Below, in pieces: positions 1 to 5,044 of a stretch of DNA of 5,607 nt. Made by a program: the position numbers and the translations under genes. The notes beneath the pieces were generated by a model that was given only the letters and a program-made list of their open reading frames with translations, was not told where the DNA came from and ran no database searches. Where the stretch lies: contig JBJXHB010000063.1 of the NCBI GenBank assembly GCA_046160725.1, positions 1 through 5,607 on the forward strand. Direction: 5' to 3'. Numbering within the stretch: position 1 is the stretch's first letter; each line of letters opens with the position of its first letter. Source of the DNA: JBJXHB01 sp046160725 (lineage in GTDB: Bacteria; Pseudomonadota; Gammaproteobacteria; Burkholderiales; Burkholderiaceae_C).

Positions 1-37
1 CACACACTCACTCACTCACACTCACACTCACACACAG
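1..37. repeat. CA/CTCA simple-sequence repeat
   Basis: The first 37 bases consist almost entirely of CACACT, CTCA and CACA units, with no G until the end of the tract. This low-complexity microsatellite-like stretch is strikingly different from the GC-rich sequence that follows. It touches the window edge, so its full length is unknown. One reading frame gives a His/Thr/Ser-rich run, but I see no domain. It may be a slippage-prone intergenic tract or the tail of an upstream gene. Confidence 0.75.
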
Positions 38-306
38 TGCGGTTGCCCTTGCACGGCTGCTGCTGGCGCACGGCGCGCTGCTGATGCCGTGCTGTGCGCC
101 GTGCAGGCGGCATGGGCTGCTGGGCAACCCGGTTACGGCATGCCGCCGACGCTGGACCGTTTGGAAGGCTGGATCGTCAGCGCTTGATCCGCGACAAGGA
201 CGACCGCCGGGCGGGACGTCAGCATGCGCCGATCGCGAACCGGACCCTTTCAGCGCCCCTGGTGGCGACATCAGGGGCATCCCTTCGGCCCAACCCGATC
301 GACGCC
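38..306. other. Upstream region with no identifiable gene
   Basis: Nothing here is recognisable as a gene. A plus-strand frame is open from base 2 to a TGA at 185-187. Its last 30 or so codons, ending in residues PTLDRLEGWIVSA, look moderately protein-like, so this could be the 3' end of a gene starting outside the window; I cannot identify it. The frame of the downstream regulator is also open back to 94, but that stretch has no family resemblance and is Arg/Ala-rich, as GC-rich non-coding sequence tends to be. An FNR-like sequence (TTGAT-CCGC-GACAA) lies at 184-197. I see no convincing promoter or terminator. Confidence 0.5.
184..197 (+). promoter_or_regulatory. Possible FNR/DNR-like box upstream of the regulator gene
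   Basis: The sequence TTGAT-CCGC-GACAA matches the FNR-type consensus TTGAT-N4-ATCAA at 8 of 10 positions. It is centred about 116 bases before the ATG of the Crp/Fnr-family gene, whose recognition helix carries the E-T-L-S-R pattern typical of FNR-type proteins, so autoregulation is conceivable. An 8/10 match occurs by chance fairly often in a few hundred bases, so this is only a candidate. Confidence 0.2.
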
Positions 307-1002
307 ATGACTCCAACCGCAACGCATGTGCCCAGCCTGCACGCCGACGTGCTGCAGACGCTGTTCGGCCCGATGCCGCTGGCGCAGCGGCAATGGCTGG
401 GTGGGATCGCACAGGCCCACCCCATGGTGTCGGGCGAACTGGTGTTCAACACCCGGCAGCCGCTGCGCCAGGTCTGGGCGGTCCAGGACGGTGCCGTGCT
501 GCTGGGCCATGTGACGCCGGAGGGCGGCTGGTGCACCGAGCACACGCTGACCGGCCCGGCCTGGGTCGATGCCGCCTCCGGCTGGCTGGGCGAGGCACCG
601 CCGCTGGCGGCGCGCTGCCGCGACGACTGCCGCATGCTCAGCTGGCCGTGCGCGGTGCTGGAGGCCGGCATCGTCGCCCAGCCGGGCCTGGGGCGGCGGC
701 TGGTCGAGCTGCTGGCCCGCCAGTGCCGGCAGCAGGCCCAGGACGCCCACGAGCGCATCCATCTTGGCGCCAGCGCGCGTTTCGCGCAGTGGCTGCAGCG
801 CCAGCTGGGCAGCGATCCGGGGCCGCCGGTGCTGCGGCTGCGCCAGCGCAAGCGCGACCTGGCGGCGCAACTGGGCATCACGCCCGAGACGCTGTCGCGG
901 CTGATGCGGGCCATGAAGCAGGAGGGTGTGATCGACGTGGCCGGATACACGTTGCGCGTGCTGGACATCCAGGGCCTGGCGCGCCAGGCGCAGGCGGGCT
1001 GA
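307..1002 (+). CDS. Crp/Fnr-superfamily transcriptional regulator
   Basis: Probable DNA-binding regulator of 231 residues, the usual size for the family (about 210-250). Residues 15-125 correspond to the N-terminal cyclic-nucleotide-type beta-roll, but the cAMP-binding signature is not apparent, so the effector is unknown. A dimerisation helix spans about 127-155 (GLGRRLVELLARQCRQQAQD). A winged helix-turn-helix follows at about 157-220: R181-L189 is the first helix, then G190-I-T-P-E-T-L-S-R-L-M is the turn and recognition helix. The E194/S197/R198 spacing resembles FNR (E-x-x-S-R) rather than CRP (R-E-x-x-x-R). Five cysteines are present (76, 104, 108, 115, 140), but not the N-terminal cluster of true FNR. 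I chose the ATG at 307 because family similarity starts there; no good Shine-Dalgarno is seen. The gene converges on the catabolic operon, so local control of it is plausible but unproven. Confidence 0.85.
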   Translation: MTPTATHVPSLHADVLQTLFGPMPLAQRQWLGGIAQAHPMVSGELVFNTRQPLRQVWAVQDGAVLLGHVTPEGGWCTEHTLTGPAWVDAASGWLGEAPPLAARCRDDCRMLSWPCAVLEAGIVAQPGLGRRLVELLARQCRQQAQDAHERIHLGASARFAQWLQRQLGSDPGPPVLRLRQRKRDLAAQLGITPETLSRLMRAMKQEGVIDVAGYTLRVLDIQGLARQAQAG

Positions 1003-1009
1003 GGGTCGG

Positions 1010-1915
1010 CTACCCGACCGCGCCGGCGCGGCCCAGCCGCGGCCGGCCCGGCAAGGGCACGGCACGGCGCAGCACATCCTCGGCCAGCCAGGTGGCGCTG
1101 CGCGCCGCGCGTTGCGCCACGGTCTCCAGCGGCAGGCCCTGGTAGTCGTCGTTGAAGACCTCGAAGCTGTAGTCACCGCGCCAGCCGCGGGCGTCCAGGG
1201 CGCGCACCAGGGCGGCCAGCTCGGTGCTGTGCACGCCCTCGCCGGGGAAGACCCGGAAGTGGCGGGCGGTCTCGATGCGCTCCTGCACGGTGCGCACCTC
1301 CTGCCACATGAAGTCGGACAGCTGGACCAGGAAGATGCGCTGCGGGTCGATGTCGTCCAGCGCGTCCAGCCCGGTGCCGGCAGCAAAGCTGTGAAAGCTG
1401 TCGATGCCCAGGCCCAGGTTGGGGCAGTCGGCGCGCTCGACGGCGGCCCAGGCCTGCGGCATCGTGTTGATGTGTCGGCCCCAGGACAGGCCCTCGAAGG
1501 CCACCTTGATGCGCTGCGGCAGGGCCATCATGGCCAGCTTGCGCAGGTCACGCGCGATGTCGTCGACATCGGCGCTGGCATGGGCCGACACCGACGAGCA
1601 GGCCAGCAGCACCGGCGCGCCCAGGGCGGCGCACATCTCGATCATGGAGCGGGCGATGTCCACCTTGTAGTCGTGCAAGTGGCCGGACAGGCCCTCGAAG
1701 TCGCGCAGCACCTGGAAGCCGGTGACACGCAGCCCGCTGGCCTGGACCTCGGCCACGGCGGCGCGCCAACCCTGCGGATGGCCGACCAGGTCGCGCGCCG
1801 CCAGCATCACCTGCGAGAAGCCAGCCGCACGGATGGCGTCCAGCTTGGCCGCCAGCGGCCCGGCCAGCGATATCGTGTCCATGCCGAAGTCGGCAATGTG
1901 GCGGGCGGCGGGCAT
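1010..1915 (-). CDS. quiC: 3-dehydroshikimate dehydratase, TIM-barrel type (QuiC1 N-terminal-like, stand-alone)
   Basis: Protein of 301 residues in the AP-endonuclease-2 / sugar-phosphate-isomerase TIM-barrel family, resembling the N-terminal catalytic half of QuiC1-type enzymes. These convert 3-dehydroshikimate to protocatechuate with a divalent metal. The four metal-ligand positions appear intact: E141 (in FEGLSWG), D172 (in GIDSFH), Q198 (in FLVQLSD) and E252 (in FEVFND). The R71-D-F-E-G motif, H148 of GRH and H175 of DSFH, which line the substrate pocket in this family, are also present. Start: ATG at 1915 with GAGGG 8 nt upstream. The frame stays open far upstream only because the DNA is GC-rich. 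It is the last gene of the operon, 11 bp after the HPPD-like gene. A related hydroxypyruvate isomerase or myo-inosose-type isomerase is the alternative, but the motifs and the neighbouring dehydrogenase favour the dehydratase. Confidence 0.82.
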   Translation of the reverse strand: MPAARHIADFGMDTISLAGPLAAKLDAIRAAGFSQVMLAARDLVGHPQGWRAAVAEVQASGLRVTGFQVLRDFEGLSGHLHDYKVDIARSMIEMCAALGAPVLLACSSVSAHASADVDDIARDLRKLAMMALPQRIKVAFEGLSWGRHINTMPQAWAAVERADCPNLGLGIDSFHSFAAGTGLDALDDIDPQRIFLVQLSDFMWQEVRTVQERIETARHFRVFPGEGVHSTELAALVRALDARGWRGDYSFEVFNDDYQGLPLETVAQRAARSATWLAEDVLRRAVPLPGRPRLGRAGAVG

Positions 1916-1923
1916 GGCGCTGG

Positions 1924-1928
1924 CCCTC
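1924..1928 (-). promoter_or_regulatory. Shine-Dalgarno of the dehydratase gene, overlapping the upstream stop
   Basis: On the minus strand GAGGG lies 8 nt before the ATG at 1915 and overlaps the TGA (1929-1927) of the HPPD-like gene. This supports the chosen start and implies translational coupling of the two proteins. Confidence 0.6.
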
Positions 1929-2790
1929 AGCGGGCGTGCTGTACCAGCTCGAACATCAGGCCGCCGAGCAGCGGCTCGGTCAGGGCGCCGTGGGTCTCGG
2001 TGTGCAGCTCGCGCGCTTCGACGAAGCTCACGCCGCGAGCGCGCAGCGCCGCCACCGCTGTGCCGACCTGGGGCGTGCCGAAGGCGACGCGCTGGAGGTA
2101 CTCGTCTTCGGCCGCCTCGGCGTCCGGCGCCGGCTCGACCAGCTGCAGGAAGAAGCTGCCGCAAGGGCTGGCCAGGATGTCGCCGGCCGGCAGGATGCCG
2201 AAGCGGCGGTCGGCCGGCAGCACCGCGAAGCCGAACAGCGCGCGGTAGAACTCGCACCAGTCGGCGCTGCGGCCGGCGCCGATGTACTGGACGACGCCGA
2301 ACCAGTGCAGGCCGGCGGTGGCGGGCACCGCGGGCTGGACAGTCGGAATCGGGACGAAATCGACGTCGTAGATCGAGAACTCGCGCCATCGGTCGACGAA
2401 GTACAGCCGGCTGGCCCCGGCGCCGTGCACGCCCGGAATGTGCAGCTCCATCGGCCGCACGGCCACCGGCACCGGCCAGGCGCCCAGGTCCACGGTCCGC
2501 TGCCAGGCGGCACCGGCATCGCGCACACGCAGGGCGATGGCCGCGATCTGTGGCACCTCCGGGCTGCCGGGCGGCAGGCCATGGGCATTGACGATGATGT
2601 TCATGTCGCCCTGCGCATAGCGCAGCACCTCGCGCGACCGATGCCGGGCCACGGGGCGGAAACCCAGCGTCTCGAGCACCTGGCCCAGGGCCTGCGGCCG
2701 CGGGGTGGTGTACTCGATGAACTCGATGCCCTCGATGCCCAGAGGGTTGGCGGGTGCCAGGGCCACCTCTCGTGAGAGCAGGGCGGTCAT
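1927..2790 (-). CDS. HPPD-like double VOC-domain protein (QuiC1 C-terminal-like, stand-alone)
   Basis: Protein of 287 residues with two vicinal-oxygen-chelate modules (about 18-148 and 160-287), resembling 4-hydroxyphenylpyruvate dioxygenase (HPPD) and above all the HPPD-like half fused to the dehydratase in QuiC1. Residues 18-25 (GIEGIEFI) and R51-S-R-E-V-L-R-Y-A-Q-G-D-M-N-I-I-V-N match the start of that half. It is shorter than HPPD (about 350), lacking much of the C-terminal insert. In HPPD the metal is held by His-His-Glu. Here E281 (MFELVQ) is kept, the second His position reads Arg (Q233-R234-V-A-F, versus QH-x-A-F), and the first His is shifted or lost (H162 is about three residues out of register). 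True dioxygenase activity is therefore doubtful. The ATG overlaps the dehydrogenase stop by 4 bp (ATGA), with no clear ribosome binding site, so translation is probably coupled. Its exact role is unknown. Confidence 0.75.
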   Translation of the reverse strand: MTALLSREVALAPANPLGIEGIEFIEYTTPRPQALGQVLETLGFRPVARHRSREVLRYAQGDMNIIVNAHGLPPGSPEVPQIAAIALRVRDAGAAWQRTVDLGAWPVPVAVRPMELHIPGVHGAGASRLYFVDRWREFSIYDVDFVPIPTVQPAVPATAGLHWFGVVQYIGAGRSADWCEFYRALFGFAVLPADRRFGILPAGDILASPCGSFFLQLVEPAPDAEAAEDEYLQRVAFGTPQVGTAVAALRARGVSFVEARELHTETHGALTEPLLGGLMFELVQHAR

Positions 2791-3716
2791 GGCGCGTCCG
2801 GGTCCCGACGGTCGCGCACCAGCGACCGGAAGTGGGCATCCAGCCGCGCGGCATCAGCATCGCGTCCGGTGAACAGGCGGTAGGCACCGACCGCCTGGCC
2901 CACCGCCATGGTGCCGCCATCGACGACGGCGCAGCCACGCTGCCTCGCGGCCCGCAGCAGCGCGGTGTGCATCGGGAAGTACACGATCTCGCTGACCCAC
3001 TGGTCGGGCTGCAGAAGTGCGGCCGGCAGCGGCAGGCCGGGCCACTTGTCCATGCCGGTGGGCGTGGCATGCACCAGACCGGTCGCGTCGCGCATCGCCG
3101 CCGCCGGCTCGGCGACCGCGGTCGCCCGCTGCCCGGGGTACAGATGGTTCAAGCGCTGGGCTAGCGTGTCGGCGATGCCCGGGCTCGCATCGACCAGCCG
3201 CAGATGGCCGGCGCCCATGCGCAGCAGGGCATGGGCGATGGCCGCTCCGGCGCCACCGGCACCCAGCAGGACCACCCGGGACAGGTCGGCGCGCGGCAGC
3301 GTCCGCTCGAACCCCCAACGCCAGCCGGCACCGTCGGTGTTGTGGCCCACCGCCCGGCCACCGTCGAACACCACAGTGTTGACGGCACCCATGGCCGCCG
3401 CCTCGTCGGACAGGTCGTCCAGCAGCGGTATCACCGCCTGCTTGCAGGGGTAGGTAATGTTCAGGCCGGCGAAGCCCATCATGCGCGCCGCCTCCAGCAG
3501 CAGCGGCAGGGCCGACGCGTCGGTGCCGGCGGTGTCGAGGTCGATCAGCTGGTAGTGCAGGCGCAGGCCCTGGGCCGCGGCCTCGGCCTCGTGCATGGCG
3601 GGGGTGAGCGAGCCCTGGATGCCGGCGCCGACCAAGCCCAGCAGGTAGCGGCCCTGGCTCGCCGGGGGTGGGGCCACGGTGGTCGGCAAGGGGCTTTCGA
3701 GCACGGATCCCGTCAT
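2787..3716 (-). CDS. aroE: Quinate/shikimate dehydrogenase, AroE family
   Basis: NAD(P)-dependent dehydrogenase of 309 residues that interconverts shikimate (or quinate) and its 3-dehydro form. The N-terminal substrate domain has G35-S-L-T-P-A-M-H (S36 and T38 at the substrate-carboxylate positions), N86-I-T-Y-P-C-K92 with catalytic Lys92, G110-A-V-N-T, and N126-T-D128 with catalytic Asp128. The nucleotide fold has G152-A-G-G-A-G157, and Q274 sits in the closing motif GGTMAVGQA. S-L-T in place of S-x-S, and an acidic residue (D176 in LVDAS) where NADP enzymes carry the NRT motif, resemble the NAD-using catabolic quinate/shikimate dehydrogenase of Corynebacterium. A catabolic role is thus inferred; aroE is the family symbol. 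Start: ATG at 3716 leaves about 24 residues before the fold and has no Shine-Dalgarno. A TTG at 3752 is the upstream alternative. First gene of the minus-strand operon. Confidence 0.87.
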   Translation of the reverse strand: MTGSVLESPLPTTVAPPPASQGRYLLGLVGAGIQGSLTPAMHEAEAAAQGLRLHYQLIDLDTAGTDASALPLLLEAARMMGFAGLNITYPCKQAVIPLLDDLSDEAAAMGAVNTVVFDGGRAVGHNTDGAGWRWGFERTLPRADLSRVVLLGAGGAGAAIAHALLRMGAGHLRLVDASPGIADTLAQRLNHLYPGQRATAVAEPAAAMRDATGLVHATPTGMDKWPGLPLPAALLQPDQWVSEIVYFPMHTALLRAARQRGCAVVDGGTMAVGQAVGAYRLFTGRDADAARLDAHFRSLVRDRRDPDAP

Positions 3717-3722
3717 GGGCGC

Positions 3723-3752
3723 AGTATGTACTAAGTGGTTCAAAATTTGCAA
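3723..3752 (-). promoter_or_regulatory. Candidate promoter of the catabolic operon
   Basis: On the minus strand, TTGCAA (3752-3747, 4/6 match to the -35 consensus) is followed after 18 bp by CATACT (3728-3723, 4/6 match to the -10 consensus). Initiation 7 bases downstream would fall on or next to the A of the dehydrogenase ATG at 3716, giving a leaderless or nearly leaderless message. This fits the missing Shine-Dalgarno. The palindrome at 3727-3742 lies inside this promoter and touches the -10. Confidence 0.3.
3727..3742. promoter_or_regulatory. Putative operator A (TGTAC-N6-GTTCA)
   Basis: The 16-mer TGTACTAAGTGGTTCA is an imperfect palindrome with 5-bp arms, 4 of 5 positions paired, and a 6-bp spacer. 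It is identical to operator B at 13 of 16 positions and begins 11 bp upstream of the dehydrogenase ATG, where a bound protein would block or guide RNA polymerase. GTATGTAC at 3724-3731 also recurs, inverted, at 3857-3864. Confidence 0.5.
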
Positions 3753-3812
3753 TACGGGCGAGAGCGCGTTCGGTCGCCGCTGCCGGGTATCTTTGCCTCT
3801 TTAGGGATTCCA

Positions 3813-3826
3813 CTGAGGCCGATCAA
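3813..3826. promoter_or_regulatory. Weak FNR-like box
   Basis: CTGAG-GCCG-ATCAA matches TTGAT-N4-ATCAA at 8 of 10 positions and lies between the two palindromes, upstream of the -10-like TACACT at 3839. Its distance from that -10 does not give the usual -41.5 activator position, so this is a low-confidence candidate. Confidence 0.15.
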
Positions 3827-3845
3827 GGGCGCGATCCATACACTG

Positions 3846-3861
3846 TGTACTAACCGGTACA
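3846..3861. promoter_or_regulatory. Putative operator B (TGTAC-N6-GTACA)
   Basis: The 16-mer TGTACTAACCGGTACA is a perfect 5-6-5 inverted repeat, the geometry used by Crp-family dimers (TGTGA-N6-TCACA), although GntR-, TetR- or IclR-type regulators could also use such a site. It directly follows the -10-like TACACT of the presumed transporter promoter and matches operator A at 13 of 16 positions. The start-to-start distance between the two is 119 bp, about 11 helical turns, so a looped complex is possible. Confidence 0.55.
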
Positions 3862-3930
3862 TACGTTGACGGGTCCGCGCCGGCCAAAGGGTCGGGGTTC
3901 GACCCGGCGTGGTTCCGGCGACCGACGCGT

Positions 3931-3962
3931 CCAGGACTGTCCCTGGCCCGTCCGACCGGGCC
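3931..3962 (+). other. Two overlapping inverted repeats in the dctP leader
   Basis: CCAGG (3931-3935) pairs with CCTGG (3942-3946) across 6 nt, and GGCCCG (3945-3950) pairs with CGGGCC (3957-3962) across 6 nt. The repeats share two bases, so the full stems cannot form together. They end about 20 nt before the dctP Shine-Dalgarno. There is no U-tract, so a standard terminator is unlikely. They may stabilise the transcript or modulate translation, or may simply reflect the GC-rich sequence. Confidence 0.3.
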
Positions 3963-3982
3963 TGCATGCCCACTGCCTCTCC

Positions 3983-3987
3983 AGGAG
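3983..3987 (+). promoter_or_regulatory. Shine-Dalgarno of dctP
   Basis: AGGAG lies 8 nt before the ATG at 3996, a near-ideal arrangement. It decides this start over the upstream in-frame GTG-type start at 3909 and over the second ATG at 4002. Confidence 0.8.
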
Positions 3988-3995
3988 ACGACTCC

Positions 3996-4985
3996 ATGAC
4001 CATGAACCATGACCGCCGCCAGTTCCTCGTGAAGTCCTCGGTACTGGCCGCCGGCGCGATGGCGGGTGCCAGCCAGGCGCAAGCCAAGGTGTCGCTGTCG
4101 TACTCGGACATCGTGCCGGAGAACGACGCCCGCACGGCGATCCTGCGCAATGTCATGGGCGCGCTGGGTGCCGACTTCGACTTCAAGTCTCATCACGGCG
4201 GCACGCTGTACAAGCAGGGCACCGAGGCGGTGGCCATCCAGCGCGGCAACCTGGACATGGCCAACATCGCATCGCAGGATGTCATGAACCAGGTGCCCAG
4301 CATGAGCATGTTGATGGTGCCCTACCTGATCCGCGACCTGGCCCATCTGCGCAAGCTGTGGTCCAGCGACGTCGGGCAGGAACTGAACAAGCTGCTGGAC
4401 GAGAAGATGGGGCTGCGAATCCTGTCCAACCCGTACATCGGCACCCGGCACGTGATGCTCAAGCCGAAGAAGAAGATCATGAAGCCGGCCGACCTGGCGG
4501 GCATCAAGCTGCGCATGCCGCCCGGCGAGGGCTGGCAGTTCGTGGGCACCGCGCTCGGCGCCAACCCGTCGCCGCTGCCCTTCACCGAGGTCTATACCGC
4601 GCTGCAGACGGGTGCCATCGACGCCCAGGACAACGCGCTGCCGGCCAACAAGAACATGAAGTTCTACGAAGTCTCCAGCCAGATCGCGCTGACCGGCCAC
4701 CTGGTGGCGGCCAACCACTTCGTGATCGGCTCCAAGAAGTGGGCCAGCCTCAGCGCCGACCAGCAGCGGCGCGTACAGGCCGCAGCGACCAAGGTCGAGG
4801 ACGAGATCTCGGCGATGGCGCAGAAGGAGGAGCGCGAGCTGGTGGACTTCTTCAGGGCCCAGGGTCTTGACGTCTACACGCCCGACCTGGCTGCCTTCCG
4901 CACCCATGTGCTGGACGTGTATGCCAAGTCCAAGTACGCCAAGGACTGGATCCCGGGCATGTTCGACCGCATCGCCCGGCTCTGA
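3996..4985 (+). CDS. dctP: TRAP transporter solute-binding protein, DctP family
   Basis: Periplasmic substrate-binding subunit of a tripartite ATP-independent periplasmic (TRAP) transporter, 329 residues, normal for the family. The N-terminus is a Tat-type signal peptide: D6-R-R-Q-F-L-V-K fits the twin-arginine motif, followed by a short Ala/Gly hydrophobic stretch and a likely cut after A-Q-A30. The mature protein has the DctP fold. G169-I-K-L-R173-M carries the conserved Arg that forms the salt bridge to the ligand carboxylate, and P195-F-T-E-V-Y-T-A-L-Q-T-G-A-I-D-A-Q-D-N is the family signature around the hinge, with Asp where many relatives have Glu. The family binds organic acids. Given the divergent shikimate/quinate genes, the ligand is inferred to be shikimate, quinate or a related hydroaromatic or aromatic acid; the sequence alone cannot fix it. 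First gene of the transporter operon. The dct symbol denotes the family, not C4-dicarboxylates. Confidence 0.9.
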   Translation: MTMNHDRRQFLVKSSVLAAGAMAGASQAQAKVSLSYSDIVPENDARTAILRNVMGALGADFDFKSHHGGTLYKQGTEAVAIQRGNLDMANIASQDVMNQVPSMSMLMVPYLIRDLAHLRKLWSSDVGQELNKLLDEKMGLRILSNPYIGTRHVMLKPKKKIMKPADLAGIKLRMPPGEGWQFVGTALGANPSPLPFTEVYTALQTGAIDAQDNALPANKNMKFYEVSSQIALTGHLVAANHFVIGSKKWASLSADQQRRVQAAATKVEDEISAMAQKEERELVDFFRAQGLDVYTPDLAAFRTHVLDVYAKSKYAKDWIPGMFDRIARL

Positions 4986-5030
4986 TGCTGCGGCCGGCCC
5001 GGCGCTGGCGCTGGGTCTCGCGATCCCGAT

Positions 5031-5035
5031 GGGAG
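5031..5035 (+). promoter_or_regulatory. Shine-Dalgarno of dctQ
   Basis: GGGAG lies 9 nt before the ATG at 5045 and supports this start for the small membrane subunit. The preceding gap of 59 bp after dctP has no evident terminator. Confidence 0.6.
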
Positions 5036-5044
5036 TGTTGAGCG

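Larger units (their letters stand above)
3717..3995. promoter_or_regulatory. Divergent intergenic control region
   Basis: This 279-bp region separates two divergent operons and is the only large gene-free stretch on the right side of the window. It is more AT-rich near 3721-3760 and 3790-3865 than its surroundings, as expected for promoters. It contains the twin palindromes at 3727-3742 and 3846-3861, a weak FNR-like sequence (CTGAG-GCCG-ATCAA, 3813-3826), a -10-like TACACT at 3839-3844 without a good -35, and GC-rich inverted repeats in the presumed dctP leader (3931-3962). Confidence 0.65.

Noticed and set aside
84..1145. Long plus-strand open frame (353 codons) over the regulator gene
   Set aside because: It is a frame shadow: Arg/Ala/Pro/Gly-rich with no domain, while the other frame at 307-1002 shows a clear Crp/Fnr winged helix.
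1112..2248. Plus-strand open frame (378 codons) opposite the dehydratase and HPPD-like genes
   Set aside because: Antisense shadow rich in His, Gln, Ala and Gly, with no recognisable motif.
1010..3070. A single 686-residue minus-strand protein including the dehydratase
   Set aside because: Only the part after the ATG at 1915 is protein-like. The upstream part is out of frame with the HPPD-like and dehydrogenase genes and is open only because stop codons are rare at this GC content. It is not a fused QuiC1.
3866..3871. TTGACG as a -35 box for dctP
   Set aside because: It is a good -35 match, but no -10-like sequence occurs 16-18 bp downstream (the region is GGGTCG-like).
3891..3910. GGTTCGA within GGGTTCGACCC, resembling a tRNA T-loop
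   Set aside because: The flanking bases do not form the 5-bp T-stem, and no acceptor, anticodon or D-arm can be found nearby. It is only a short GC-rich palindrome, so no tRNA or attachment site is called.
3801..4907. Minus-strand open frame (368 codons) opposite dctP
   Set aside because: His/Val/Gly/Arg-rich antisense shadow. The plus strand holds an unambiguous DctP protein with signal peptide and ribosome binding site.
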